From the NCBI RefSeq assembly GCF_001884735.1, contig NZ_MJAP01000002.1, positions 275,914 through 339,913 of the forward strand: a stretch of 64,000 bases of DNA, in the 5' to 3' direction. The position numbers were made by a program, and so were the translations under genes. Each line of letters opens with the position of its first letter. Position 1 is the first letter of the stretch. This stretch comes from Natronohydrobacter thiooxidans (lineage in GTDB: Bacteria > Pseudomonadota > Alphaproteobacteria > Rhodobacterales > Rhodobacteraceae). The notes below the pieces were generated by a model. The model searched no databases. It was not told the DNA's origin and was given only the letters and a program-made list of their open reading frames with translations. Of the stretch, positions 1-6,330 are shown piece by piece.

Positions 1-1
1 G

Positions 2-724
2 ATGCTGGGCACAGCGCAATATCCCTCGCCTGCCGTGCTCGAAGCCGCCTTTCGCGCCTCGGGTGCTGCGGTGGCCACAGTCTCGCTCCGGCGCGAGGCC
101 GGGCAGGGGCAGGGCTTCTGGCAGATCCTCAAGGGCCTTGGCGTGCCGCTCCTGCCCAATACCGCCGGCTGCCATTCTGCCCGCGAAGCGATCACCACCG
201 CCCAGATGGCGCGCGAACTCTTTGAAACCAACTGGATCAAGCTCGAAGTCATCGGCCATGCCGACACGCTGCAACCCGACCCTTTCGGCCTGTTAGAGGC
301 CACCGAGACGCTGGCCGCCGACGGGTTCGAGGTCTTTCCCTACACCACCGAAGACCAGATCCTCGCCGCGCGCCTTCTGGACGCAGGCGCCAAGGTGCTC
401 ATGCCCTGGGGCGCCCCCATCGGCTCGGGGCTGGGGCTGAACAACCGCTACGGGCTGCGCAGCCTGCGCGCGGCCTTCCCCGATGTGCCCATGGTGATCG
501 ACGCGGGGCTTGGCCTGCCCAGCCATGCCGCCGATGCGCTGGAAATGGGGTTTGACGCGGTGCTGCTGAACACCGCCGTTGCGCAGGCGGGTGATCCGGT
601 TGCCATGGCGCGCGCCTTCGCGCTGGCCGTGCAGGCCGGGGCCTTGGCGCGACAGGCCGACCCGATGGCCCCGCGCGACATGGCCCAGCCCTCGACCCCG
701 GTGCTTGGAAAGGCATGGCTATGA
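2..724 (+). CDS. thiG: Thiazole synthase ThiG (5' end cut by window edge)
   Basis: ThiG condenses 1-deoxy-D-xylulose 5-phosphate, dehydroglycine and the sulfur of the ThiS thiocarboxylate into the thiazole phosphate of thiamine, in the cytoplasm. The visible 240 residues show the ThiG TIM barrel: LGTAQYPSP near the start, the NWIKLEVIG strand with the candidate Schiff-base lysine, [10 protein letters not shown] and [10 protein letters not shown]. Family members are about 255 residues and the frame is open to the window edge, so the real start lies upstream and about 15 residues are missing. The stop overlaps the thiE start by ATGA at 721-724, so the two are probably translationally coupled. 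Upstream operon members and any TPP riboswitch would lie outside the window. Confidence 0.95.
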   Translation: MLGTAQYPSPAVLEAAFRASGAAVATVSLRREAGQGQGFWQILKGLGVPLLPNTAGCHSAREAITTAQMARELFETNWIKLEVIGHADTLQPDPFGLLEATETLAADGFEVFPYTTEDQILAARLLDAGAKVLMPWGAPIGSGLGLNNRYGLRSLRAAFPDVPMVIDAGLGLPSHAADALEMGFDAVLLNTAVAQAGDPVAMARAFALAVQAGALARQADPMAPRDMAQPSTPVLGKAWL

Positions 725-1317
725 GTTTGCCCCGCTTCTACCCGATCTTCGACTCGGTCGACTGGCTGGAACGCGCCTTGCCTCTGGGCGTGAAGCTGGT
801 GCAGTTGCGCATCAAGCATCGCGACCCGGATGCGCTGCGCCTCGATATCCGCCTCGGCCTTGCCCTCGCGCGACAATACGGGGCCGCGCTGGTGATCAAC
901 GATCATTGGCAACTGGCGATCGAGGAAGGCGCCGACTGGCTGCATCTGGGGCAAGAGGATCTGGATGCCGCCGACCTCCCCGCCATCCGCCGCGCGGGCC
1001 TGAAGCTTGGCATCTCCACCCATGACCACGCGGAACTCGACCGCGCCCTGGCGCTCGCCCCCGATTATATCGCGCTGGGGCCGGTCTACCCGACCATCCT
1101 GAAACAGATGAAATGGCACCAACAGGGGCTGGAGCGGGTGACAGAATGGAAACGGCTGGTGGGCCAGACCCCGCTTTGCGCCATCGGCGGCATGAGCGTC
1201 GAGCGCGCGCCGGGCGCTTTTGACGCAGGCGCGGATATCGTCGCTGCCGTCACCGACATCACCCTGAACCCCGATCCCGAAGCGCGGATGCGCGACTGGC
1301 TCAAGGTCTGCGCATGA
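721..1317 (+). CDS. thiE: Thiamine-phosphate synthase ThiE
   Basis: ThiE joins HMP-diphosphate and thiazole phosphate to give thiamine phosphate. About 198 residues, the short form of the family. Visible signatures are KLVQLRIKH (diphosphate-binding strand), [30 protein letters not shown] and CAIGGMS, all in the order of the TIM barrel. I chose the ATG at 721, which overlaps the thiG stop; an in-frame ATG at 715 would add two residues. The stop overlaps the start of the next gene (ATGA at 1314-1317), so thiG-thiE-thiF-like reads as one operon. Confidence 0.95.
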   Translation: MSLPRFYPIFDSVDWLERALPLGVKLVQLRIKHRDPDALRLDIRLGLALARQYGAALVINDHWQLAIEEGADWLHLGQEDLDAADLPAIRRAGLKLGISTHDHAELDRALALAPDYIALGPVYPTILKQMKWHQQGLERVTEWKRLVGQTPLCAIGGMSVERAPGAFDAGADIVAAVTDITLNPDPEARMRDWLKVCA

Positions 1318-2267
1318 CCCGCTACGCCCGCCAGACCATCCTGCCCGAAATCGGCGCAGAGGGGCAGAAACGGCTTTCCCGCGCGCATGTGCTGGTCGTG
1401 GGGGCAGGGGGTCTGGGCGTGCCGGTGCTGCAGTATCTGGCCGGGGCCGGGATCGGGCAGATCACGCTGGTCGATGGCGATACGGTGGCCGCGCACAACC
1501 TGCACCGCCAGCCCCTCTACCGCATGGACCAGATCGGCCAGCCGAAAGCGCAGGCCGCCGCAAGTGCGCTCGCGGCCCTGAACCCCGAGGTCCGCGTGAC
1601 CCCCCTCTGCCACATGCTTGACCCGGCCAATGCCCCCGCCCTGATCGCCGCCGCCGATATCACGCTCGATTGCGCCGACACTTTCGCCGCCAGCCTGACG
1701 CTCTCGGATCTCTGCCACGCGCAGCGCAAGCCCCTGATCACCGCCTCTGCACTGGCGCGGGCGGGCTATGTCGCCGGATGCTGCGGCCATGCCCCCAGCC
1801 TGCGCGCCATCTTCCCCGATCTGCCCGAGCGCGGGGCTACCTGCGCCACCGCAGGCGTCATGGGGCCAGTGGTCGGCGCGCTGGGGGCCCTGCAGGCGCA
1901 GATGGCGCTCTCGGTGCTGCTGGATCTGACCCCCTCGGCCCTTGGCCAGCTTCTCCGTCTCGACGCCGCCACATGGCGCATGGCGGGCTTTCGCTTCGAC
2001 AACGCCCCAGAGCCCGCCGCCCCCTTGCCCTTCATCGCCCGCAGCCAGATCCGCGCGCAGGACATGCTGATCGACCTGCGCAGCGAAGCCCCGCCCTTCT
2101 CCCCGCAAGCCCGCCATATCCCGCCCGAAGCGATAGCCAGCCTGTCCCCGCCAGAGAACGCCCGCGTCGTGCTCGCCTGCGCCACGGGCCTGCGCGCCCA
2201 TAATGCGGGCCAAAACCTGCAACAGCGCTGGCCGGGCGAGATTGCCCTGCTCGCCCTGACCGACTGA
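1314..2267 (+). CDS. ThiF/MoeB/HesA-family adenylyltransferase with C-terminal rhodanese domain
   Basis: An E1-like enzyme expected to adenylate the C-terminal glycine of ThiS (or MoaD) so that sulfur can be loaded. The ATP-binding GAGGLG is at residues 30-35, followed by DGDTVAAHNLHRQPLY, as in ThiF and MoeB. Residues from about 240 to the end form a short rhodanese-like domain with a C-X4-R loop (Cys ~289, CATGLR), a possible persulfide carrier. Odd point: where MoeB/ThiF proteins carry a zinc CxxC (CYRCLFP-like), this protein reads SLRAIFP, and no second CxxC is seen, so the structural zinc seems to be lost. The position after thiE suggests a thiamine role, but MoeB is also possible, so I give no symbol. 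Confidence 0.85.
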   Translation: MTRYARQTILPEIGAEGQKRLSRAHVLVVGAGGLGVPVLQYLAGAGIGQITLVDGDTVAAHNLHRQPLYRMDQIGQPKAQAAASALAALNPEVRVTPLCHMLDPANAPALIAAADITLDCADTFAASLTLSDLCHAQRKPLITASALARAGYVAGCCGHAPSLRAIFPDLPERGATCATAGVMGPVVGALGALQAQMALSVLLDLTPSALGQLLRLDAATWRMAGFRFDNAPEPAAPLPFIARSQIRAQDMLIDLRSEAPPFSPQARHIPPEAIASLSPPENARVVLACATGLRAHNAGQNLQQRWPGEIALLALTD

Positions 2268-2493
2268 AACGAACCGGCCTGCCCCTGTTCTCTCCGGTCG
2301 CGAGTCCGGCGACAAAGCGCCCGGAGACCTGACCGCAACGCGCAGCAAAAACAGGCCAATCGGCACGATGACTTGCCTTGCGGGGGGGCCTGCCCTAGGT
2401 CTTGGCACCGCGCGGGGTCAGGCATGGCATATGCGGTCGAGCTACTGGCCCGGCGCAGCCGCGCCGCCCCACGCCGCGCCCCGAAACCGGTGA

Positions 2494-4140
2494 ATGTGCA
2501 TGCAAAAAACCCTGACAGCCCTGTTGCCAAAGCCCGTTCTCCCCGCTGTGCCGATTGCGGCGCTGTTCTTCATCGCCTCGCTGACCCCCAGCCTCGTGCC
2601 GCGCGAGACGCTGGTGCAGGCGCTGCTCAGTGGCGTCTCGCTTCTGGCAGGCTATGCGGTGGGGCTGGCGATCTCCTTCCTGTGGCACAGGCTTGAGCTG
2701 CCGGTGGCGCGCGCGAAGTGGCAGATGCGCCTGCGCCTGCTGACCGGGCTCTTATGCCTGCTTGCGGCAGGTATCGCGCTCTGGCTGGCGTCGGACTGGC
2801 AGAACGGATTGCGCGCGCTTCTCGCCATGCCCCCGGTCGAGACCGCGCGCCCCTTCTCCATCGCCCTGGGCGCCCTCGCTGTGTTCCTCCTCGTCCTGTG
2901 GGTCCTGCGGCTCGCGGGCCTGTTCATGCAACGGCTCGCCGCCGGGATCGCGCGGGTGCTGCCCGGCCCGCAGGCGGCGCTGATCTCGATCCTGCTCACA
3001 GCGATCCTGTTCTGGAATATCGGCAATGGCGTGATCATCCGCAACACGCTGGGCTTTTTCGATCGCGTCTATGCCGGGCTCGATGAGCTCTTCGACGAGG
3101 CAAGCCCCCGCCCGCAGGATCCGCTCAAGACCGGGGCGGAAGGATCGCTGATCGAATGGGAAAGTCTGGGTCGCATGGGCCGCGCCATGATCGCCGCTGC
3201 CCCGGATCAGGCCCGCATCACGGCGCTGACCGGGGCAGAGGCGATGGAGCCCCTGCGCGTCTATGTCGGTCTGAACTCAGCCCCCGATCCGGCAGAGCGC
3301 GCGCAACTGGCGCTGGCGGAACTCCGGCGCATCGACGCCTTTTCGCGCAGCACGCTGGTGATCGCGACCCCCACCGGCACCGGCCGGGTGGACCCGGCGG
3401 GCCAGCAGGCGCTGGAATATCTGCTGGGCGGCGATGTGGCCACGGTCTCGGTGCAATATTCCTATGTTGCAAGCTGGATCGCGCTGCTGACCGATTCCGA
3501 ATATGGCATGGAGACCGCGCGCGAGGTCTTCTCGGCGGTCTATGATCACTGGCGCAGCCTGCCACGCGCCGAACGTCCCGCGCTCTATCTCAACGGGCTG
3601 AGCCTCGGCGCGCTCAATTCCGACCTGAGCCATGACCTGCATCAGGTTGTGAGCGATCCTTTCAACGGGGCGCTATGGGTCGGCCCGCCCTTCAGCAGCC
3701 CCACATGGCAGGAAGTGACGCGCAACCGCAACCGTGGCAGCCCCGCATGGCTGCCGGATTACCGCGATGGCAGTGCGGTGCGCTTCATGAACCAGACGGG
3801 TCTGACATCGCGGGTCTCGGCGCGCTGGGGCGGGTTTCGCATCCTCTATCTGCAGCATGCAAGCGATGCGGTGGTGTTCTTCGATCCGCGCGCCACATGG
3901 CGCCGCCCGCCCTGGATGAGCGCGCCGCGCGGCCCGGATGTCTCGCCCGAGTTTCGCTGGCTGCCGGTGGTCACGGTGCTGCAACTGGCGGTCGATACGA
4001 TGACAGCGGTCAAGCCGCCTGCGGGTTTCGGGCATACCTATGATTTCGCCACCTATGCCCGCGCATGGGCCATGCTGCTGGACTTGCCGGACTGGCCGCA
4101 AGAGCGCATCGACGCGCTGGTCGAGGCGCGGGGGCGGTAG
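2494..4140 (+). CDS. Integral-membrane alpha/beta hydrolase (Abhydrolase_9 type)
   Basis: 548 residues with two parts. The first ~190 carry several hydrophobic membrane segments starting with the LTPSLVPRE motif typical of the Abhydrolase_9 N-terminal domain. The rest is a hydrolase domain with the nucleophile elbow GLSLGA (Ser near residue 370). No substrate is known for this family to my knowledge. The gene stands alone: 226 bp after the thiamine operon and at the left edge of a lower-GC island. An ATG at 2500, two codons in, is an equally good start. It could be an esterase or lipase at the inner membrane; this is inferred from the fold only. Confidence 0.85.
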   Translation: MCMQKTLTALLPKPVLPAVPIAALFFIASLTPSLVPRETLVQALLSGVSLLAGYAVGLAISFLWHRLELPVARAKWQMRLRLLTGLLCLLAAGIALWLASDWQNGLRALLAMPPVETARPFSIALGALAVFLLVLWVLRLAGLFMQRLAAGIARVLPGPQAALISILLTAILFWNIGNGVIIRNTLGFFDRVYAGLDELFDEASPRPQDPLKTGAEGSLIEWESLGRMGRAMIAAAPDQARITALTGAEAMEPLRVYVGLNSAPDPAERAQLALAELRRIDAFSRSTLVIATPTGTGRVDPAGQQALEYLLGGDVATVSVQYSYVASWIALLTDSEYGMETAREVFSAVYDHWRSLPRAERPALYLNGLSLGALNSDLSHDLHQVVSDPFNGALWVGPPFSSPTWQEVTRNRNRGSPAWLPDYRDGSAVRFMNQTGLTSRVSARWGGFRILYLQHASDAVVFFDPRATWRRPPWMSAPRGPDVSPEFRWLPVVTVLQLAVDTMTAVKPPAGFGHTYDFATYARAWAMLLDLPDWPQERIDALVEARGR

Positions 4141-4313
4141 GGGGAGGGTGTGGCCTGTGGTGGGCGCGCGCGAAGCGGGCGGGGGGCTGGTGGTTTGTGC
4201 GCGAGGCGAGGGGTCGTGAAGTGGTTTTCGTCCGGCGGAAGATGAGCGATTGTATTTTGACAAACCAGTACCTGCACGGCAGACTCGATCTTTTATACTC
4301 GGGGATTCATGAC

Positions 4314-4523
4314 ATGGCTAAGTGCCCGAAGTGCGAAAAGGTCATCACTTATGTTCGTTTCAAAGGGGTTGAGAGCAGGCAGAGCTTCGGGAACATCAAG
4401 CTCAACTCAATCGCGCACTGCTGCCCTCTTTGCGACACTGTTCTGTCTGTCGAGGTTGATCCGATTGCGGTAAGGACTGACACGGTGAACGCGATACTGA
4501 AAGCCCTTGGCCGAGGGGCGTGA
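4314..4523 (+). CDS. Small zinc-ribbon protein, unknown function
   Basis: A 69-residue protein starting MAKCPKCEKV. It has one CxxC at residues 4-7 and a second CCPLC about 35 residues later, a four-cysteine zinc-ribbon pattern. An upstream in-frame ATG at 4242 would give 93 residues, but the extra segment shows no further motif. Codon use and base composition are poorer in GC than the genes on either side, which suggests transfer. I recognise no family. Zinc ribbons of this size occur in phage and mobile-element proteins as well as in transcription or toxin-antitoxin accessory factors. Confidence 0.5.
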   Translation: MAKCPKCEKVITYVRFKGVESRQSFGNIKLNSIAHCCPLCDTVLSVEVDPIAVRTDTVNAILKALGRGA

Positions 4524-4639
4524 TACAGGTTACTGCGTTCGGGTTTCAACGTTTGTCATGGTATCGGAAAACTCCGCGAATTGCGGTGTTGTTGCACCTT
4601 ATTTGTGGTCTGACGGCTTCTTATCGCCCGGCTTCTGCT

Positions 4640-4750
4640 TCACGCTGCTTTCGCAGCGTCGCGTTGAATGCGGTTTCGTCGTTGTTCACGCGCGAGTTCA
4701 CGGGGGGCTTCCTTGGACTTTCCGAGTGATGAAGTGTCTTTTTCCGTCAT
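4640..4750 (-). CDS. Possible tiny basic protein (36 aa)
   Basis: An ATG-started frame of 36 codons on the minus strand, strongly charged (MTEKDTSSLGKSKEAPRE at the start, then LAREQRRNRIQRDAAKAA). A second frame of 14 codons begins at a GTG that overlaps its stop (GTGA). No clear ribosome-binding site precedes the ATG. The KERQ-rich composition is unlike a random frame and resembles another tiny frame at 5619-5756. It could still be chance; nothing in the sequence fixes a function. Confidence 0.25.
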   Translation of the reverse strand: MTEKDTSSLGKSKEAPRELAREQRRNRIQRDAAKAA

Positions 4751-4800
4751 CGACTCACTGCAGTCTAAAGTTGACTAAGCAGCATCGCGTGAATAGATGA

Positions 4801-4848
4801 ATTAGCCAGAGGCGGACAAGGTTGGACCCGTTGTTGCCTCTGGCTAAT
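4801..4848. repeat. Perfect 13-bp inverted repeat (long hairpin)
   Basis: ATTAGCCAGAGGC at 4801-4813 is repeated inverted as GCCTCTGGCTAAT at 4836-4848 with a 22-nt loop. There is no T-run on either side, so it is not a classical terminator. It could be a structured RNA, a recombination or binding site, or the end of a mobile element. Confidence 0.7.
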
Positions 4849-4849
4849 C

Positions 4850-4899
4850 ACTCCCTTGTGGAAGGGGAGTTCTGCATGACCCCTTGTGGAAGGGGGTCA
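4850..4899. repeat. Two tandem hairpins sharing a 15-bp core
   Basis: The core CCCTTGTGGAAGGGG occurs at 4853-4867 and again at 4881-4895. Each copy sits in its own inverted repeat: ACTCCC...GGGAGT at 4850-4870 and TGACCCC...GGGGTCA at 4877-4899. The flanks of the stems differ but stay complementary, a covariation-like pattern that argues for selection on the fold. Confidence 0.6.
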
Positions 4900-4902
4900 G
4901 GG

Positions 4903-4969
4903 AGCGGACGAGGGGAGTCGAACCCCCTAGGGGATGGATGGGAAACCCGCCCTAGCGCCTGCCGCCCGC
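4903..4969 (-). other. tRNA-like remnant: T-arm with acceptor-like ends
   Basis: On the minus strand, GGGGGTTCGACTCCCCT (4927 to 4911) is a good tRNA T-arm: 5-bp stem and TTCGACT loop. It is followed by CGTCCGC (4910-4904), which can pair with GCGGGCG (4969-4963) as a 7-bp acceptor with one G-U. Only 35 nt lie between the acceptor and T-arm, too few for normal D and anticodon arms, and no CCA follows. It may be a truncated tRNA or an attachment-site scar. It does not fit a permuted tmRNA, because no tag frame or second acceptor half was found. Confidence 0.35.
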
Positions 4970-4977
4970 AATCAATG

Positions 4978-5000
4978 ACGCCCCGCCTTGTGCGGGGCGT
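4978..5000 (-). terminator. Hairpin terminator after the 5004-5531 gene
   Basis: A 9-bp stem ACGCCCCGC / GCGGGGCGT with a 5-nt loop lies just beyond the stop codon of the minus-strand gene. The T-richness after the stem is weak on both strands, so termination is likely but not certain. Confidence 0.5.
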
Positions 5001-5003
5001 TCT

Positions 5004-5531
5004 TCAAAATGGGATATCCGTTTCTTCCTCTACCGCTTGCACCTTGACTTCGCTTAGGCCCGCTTGGCTATGCTCACTTGAAACCGGGGTCAGCAACCCC
5101 GCCTGAGGCTGGGTAGTGGTGTAGATGCCCTTTCGACCCTCAACGCTCCACACCGTAGTCATGCGATACAGCTTATTCTGCAAAAACCTGCGCTTTTGCT
5201 TGACCTGAAATTTTCGGTAAAGGCCCACCAGTATCTGATCCAAAGAGGCCTCTCCACCATACGCATTGATGACCGTGACGAGTTGGTCGTCAAGCTCATC
5301 ACCTTTTGTGATGGCAAGTTCCTCAAGAAGATCAGGCGGGAGGTCGTGTATGTTTCCAAGGTCTGGAGGAAGGGCGCTGGTTAACCCATAGAGCTTAACC
5401 AACTCTTGGCTTGCACCCTCAAGCTGCGCAGCGAAAGTCGTAAACTTCTCCCTCCATTGAGCCGAGGAAGTGTTCGCTTGCTCGCGAAAAAACGCAGCTA
5501 CCCTGTTGACGGAATCGACATGTTCCGGCAT
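5004..5531 (-). CDS. Unknown protein with winged-helix-like C-terminal half
   Basis: About 175 residues, no family recognised. The start MPEHVDS at 5531 is chosen because GGAG lies six bases before it; an ATG at 5543 would add four residues. The first half is helical and acidic. The second half (about residues 95-145) reads LDQILVGLYRKF, then RFLQNKLYRM, then GRKGIYTT, a pattern of helices and a beta-wing like small winged helix-turn-helix DNA-binding domains. The tail is acidic. GC content is clearly below the neighbours, and it sits alone in the island between hairpin-rich spacers, which suggests horizontal origin. A regulator or phage-type protein is a guess from shape only. Confidence 0.6.
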   Translation of the reverse strand: MPEHVDSVNRVAAFFREQANTSSAQWREKFTTFAAQLEGASQELVKLYGLTSALPPDLGNIHDLPPDLLEELAITKGDELDDQLVTVINAYGGEASLDQILVGLYRKFQVKQKRRFLQNKLYRMTTVWSVEGRKGIYTTTQPQAGLLTPVSSEHSQAGLSEVKVQAVEEETDIPF

Positions 5532-5585
5532 AGTCATCTCCATATCTAGCGGGGGTCATTGGATTGCAGTCCTACCCCAGAGGGG

Positions 5586-5605
5586 GCCACACAGCATTGT
5601 GTGGC
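5586..5605. repeat. 8-bp perfect hairpin upstream of the 5004-5531 gene
   Basis: GCCACACA GCAT TGTGTGGC forms a perfect 8-bp stem with a 4-nt loop. It lies between the tiny frame ending at 5619 and the start at 5531, so in a minus-strand transcript it would sit in the 5' leader. On the plus strand it is followed by a short pyrimidine stretch. Its role is unclear. Confidence 0.5.
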
Positions 5606-5618
5606 TCTTCTCATTTCA

Positions 5619-5756
5619 TCAGCTAAACACAGAAGGACAGAGGCGGCAAGCGAAAACTGCTGCCGATTGCGCATTTCTCCGCTTTTCGCGCTCCTTTTGC
5701 TTTGCAAGCCGCTTGCCTTGTTCTTCGCTTGTCATTTGCTGCCGTTCAGATTGCAT
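5619..5756 (-). CDS. Possible tiny basic protein (45 aa)
   Basis: An ATG-started frame of 45 codons, very rich in K, R, E and Q (MQSERQQMTSEEQGKRLAKQ, then KEREKRRNAQSAA), ending with a two-cysteine tail. It is upstream of and in the same direction as the 5004-5531 gene, 88 bp away. The segment LAK..KEREKRRN recalls LAREQRRN in the frame at 4640-4750. No good ribosome-binding site is visible; an internal ATG at codon 8 is another possible start. Unproven. Confidence 0.3.
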   Translation of the reverse strand: MQSERQQMTSEEQGKRLAKQKEREKRRNAQSAAVFACRLCPSVFS

Positions 5757-5824
5757 AATGCCCTATTGGATGGGGTGTTTGCCTTTGAGTGCTTTCGGTA
5801 TTGCTCTAAATCGCTTACTGACAT
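5732..5824 (-). CDS. Possible tiny protein (30 aa)
   Basis: A 30-codon frame (MSVSDLEQYRKHSKANTPSN at its start) that overlaps the next tiny frame (5619-5756) by 25 bp in another phase. Overlapping short charged frames in one direction are common in phage-like DNA. There is no strong ribosome-binding site, and chance cannot be excluded. Confidence 0.2.
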   Translation of the reverse strand: MSVSDLEQYRKHSKANTPSNRALCNLNGSK

Positions 5825-5915
5825 CAACGCGGTTCGCGCCGAAATCAATACTACTGGCGCTCGCAGGTTGGAGCGGGGCAAGGATCGCCGTCCGGGATCG
5901 GCAGTGCAGGTGCTT

Positions 5916-6018
5916 TGCGGATCGCCGCTCGCTCCGAGAGATTATGAAATCGGTTTTCGTATCATGAGGACATCCCGACCCGAGGATTCCGGGGCCGGGG
6001 CACATGAAGAACAGGCCC
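5916..6018. repeat. ~100-bp direct repeat, copy 1 (degenerate)
   Basis: From TGCGGATCGCCGC to ACAGGCCC this segment matches 6200-6300 at most positions (by eye about 80%). It keeps GATTATGAAATCG, CCCGACCCGAGGA and ACATGAAGAACAGGCCC. Unlike copy 2, the A-run next to the hairpin is lost, so it would be a poor terminator. Confidence 0.75.
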
Positions 6019-6070
6019 ACGCGCCCTTCCCGATCAGCTTGCGCCACAGCCCGCTTTCACGCCCCCCTGA

Positions 6071-6093
6071 CTTCATCTTGCCGAAAAATACTC
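6071..6093. repeat. Short recurrent motif (CTTCATCTTGCC...AATACTC)
   Basis: The reverse complement reads GAGTATTTTTCGGCAAGATG and matches segments at 47533-47554 and 25131-25151. All are intergenic and next to gene ends. I recall similar sequences as common in Rhodobacteraceae genomes; the function is unknown to me. Confidence 0.55.
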
Positions 6094-6199
6094 TCGCCGA
6101 AGGCAACGGGCCGCAAGGCCCGTCCCCCCGTGGGCAGCGCTTGCGGCGCAGCCTGCCCAAGCTGGTGGAGGTGCATTCTGGTGCGCGGGTTGGGCCGGG

Positions 6200-6300
6200 T
6201 GCGGATCGCCGCACACCCCTAGATTATGAAATCGTTTTTCACATCATGAAAAAAGCCCGACCCGAGGAATCCGGGGCCGGGCTACATGAAGAACAGGCCC
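6200..6300. repeat. ~100-bp direct repeat, copy 2 (contains a terminator)
   Basis: Second copy of the segment at 5916-6018, offset by 284 bp. It contains the intact terminator hairpin of the large minus-strand gene at 6331-8736, so it is probably the original and copy 1 the duplicate. Confidence 0.75.
6249..6282 (-). terminator. Rho-independent terminator of the 6331-8736 gene
   Basis: On the minus strand a 9-bp stem (GCCCGGCCCC / GGGTCGGGC, one mismatch) is followed by TTTTTT. It lies about 50 bp after the stop codon of the acidic-protein gene. Confidence 0.75.
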
Positions 6301-6327
6301 CAAGGTGATCCGGGGCCTGTGTTTTTT
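6293..6327 (+). terminator. Terminator facing right out of the island
   Basis: The stem ACAGGCCCC / GGGGCCTGT with a 10-nt loop is followed on the plus strand by G and six T. No plus-strand gene is recognised upstream within the island, so it may serve as a barrier, or be a leftover. On the minus strand the same stem lies just past the stop codon at 6331. Confidence 0.6.
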
Positions 6328-6330
6328 CTC

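Larger units (their letters stand above)
4524..5003. other. Intergenic stretch of the low-GC island, no confident gene
   Basis: 480 bp between the zinc-ribbon gene and the 3' end of the winged-helix-like gene. It holds one doubtful tiny ORF (4640-4750, minus), a perfect 13-bp inverted repeat (4801-4848), two similar hairpins in tandem (4850-4899), a tRNA-like segment (4903-4969) and a strong hairpin (4978-5000). The longer plus-strand frame here has no coding character. Confidence 0.6.
5544..6330. other. 787-bp stretch without a confident gene
   Basis: This part of the island holds only doubtful tiny frames (5619-5824, minus), a hairpin, and two copies of a ~100-bp repeat. Low-GC sequence runs to about 5900 and GC-rich sequence follows. 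The long plus-strand frame that spans it has no coding character and crosses both repeat copies and the terminators. Confidence 0.6.

Noticed and set aside
4507..4800. 97-codon plus-strand frame
   Set aside because: No recognisable domain or ribosome-binding site, and the composition is unlike a protein.
4640..5000. Permuted tmRNA (ssrA)
   Set aside because: The T-arm is present, but no alanine-asparagine tag frame, second acceptor half or pseudoknots could be found.
5559..6308. 249-codon plus-strand open frame
   Set aside because: It spans both copies of a non-coding repeat and two terminators, and the translation has no domain or coding-like composition.
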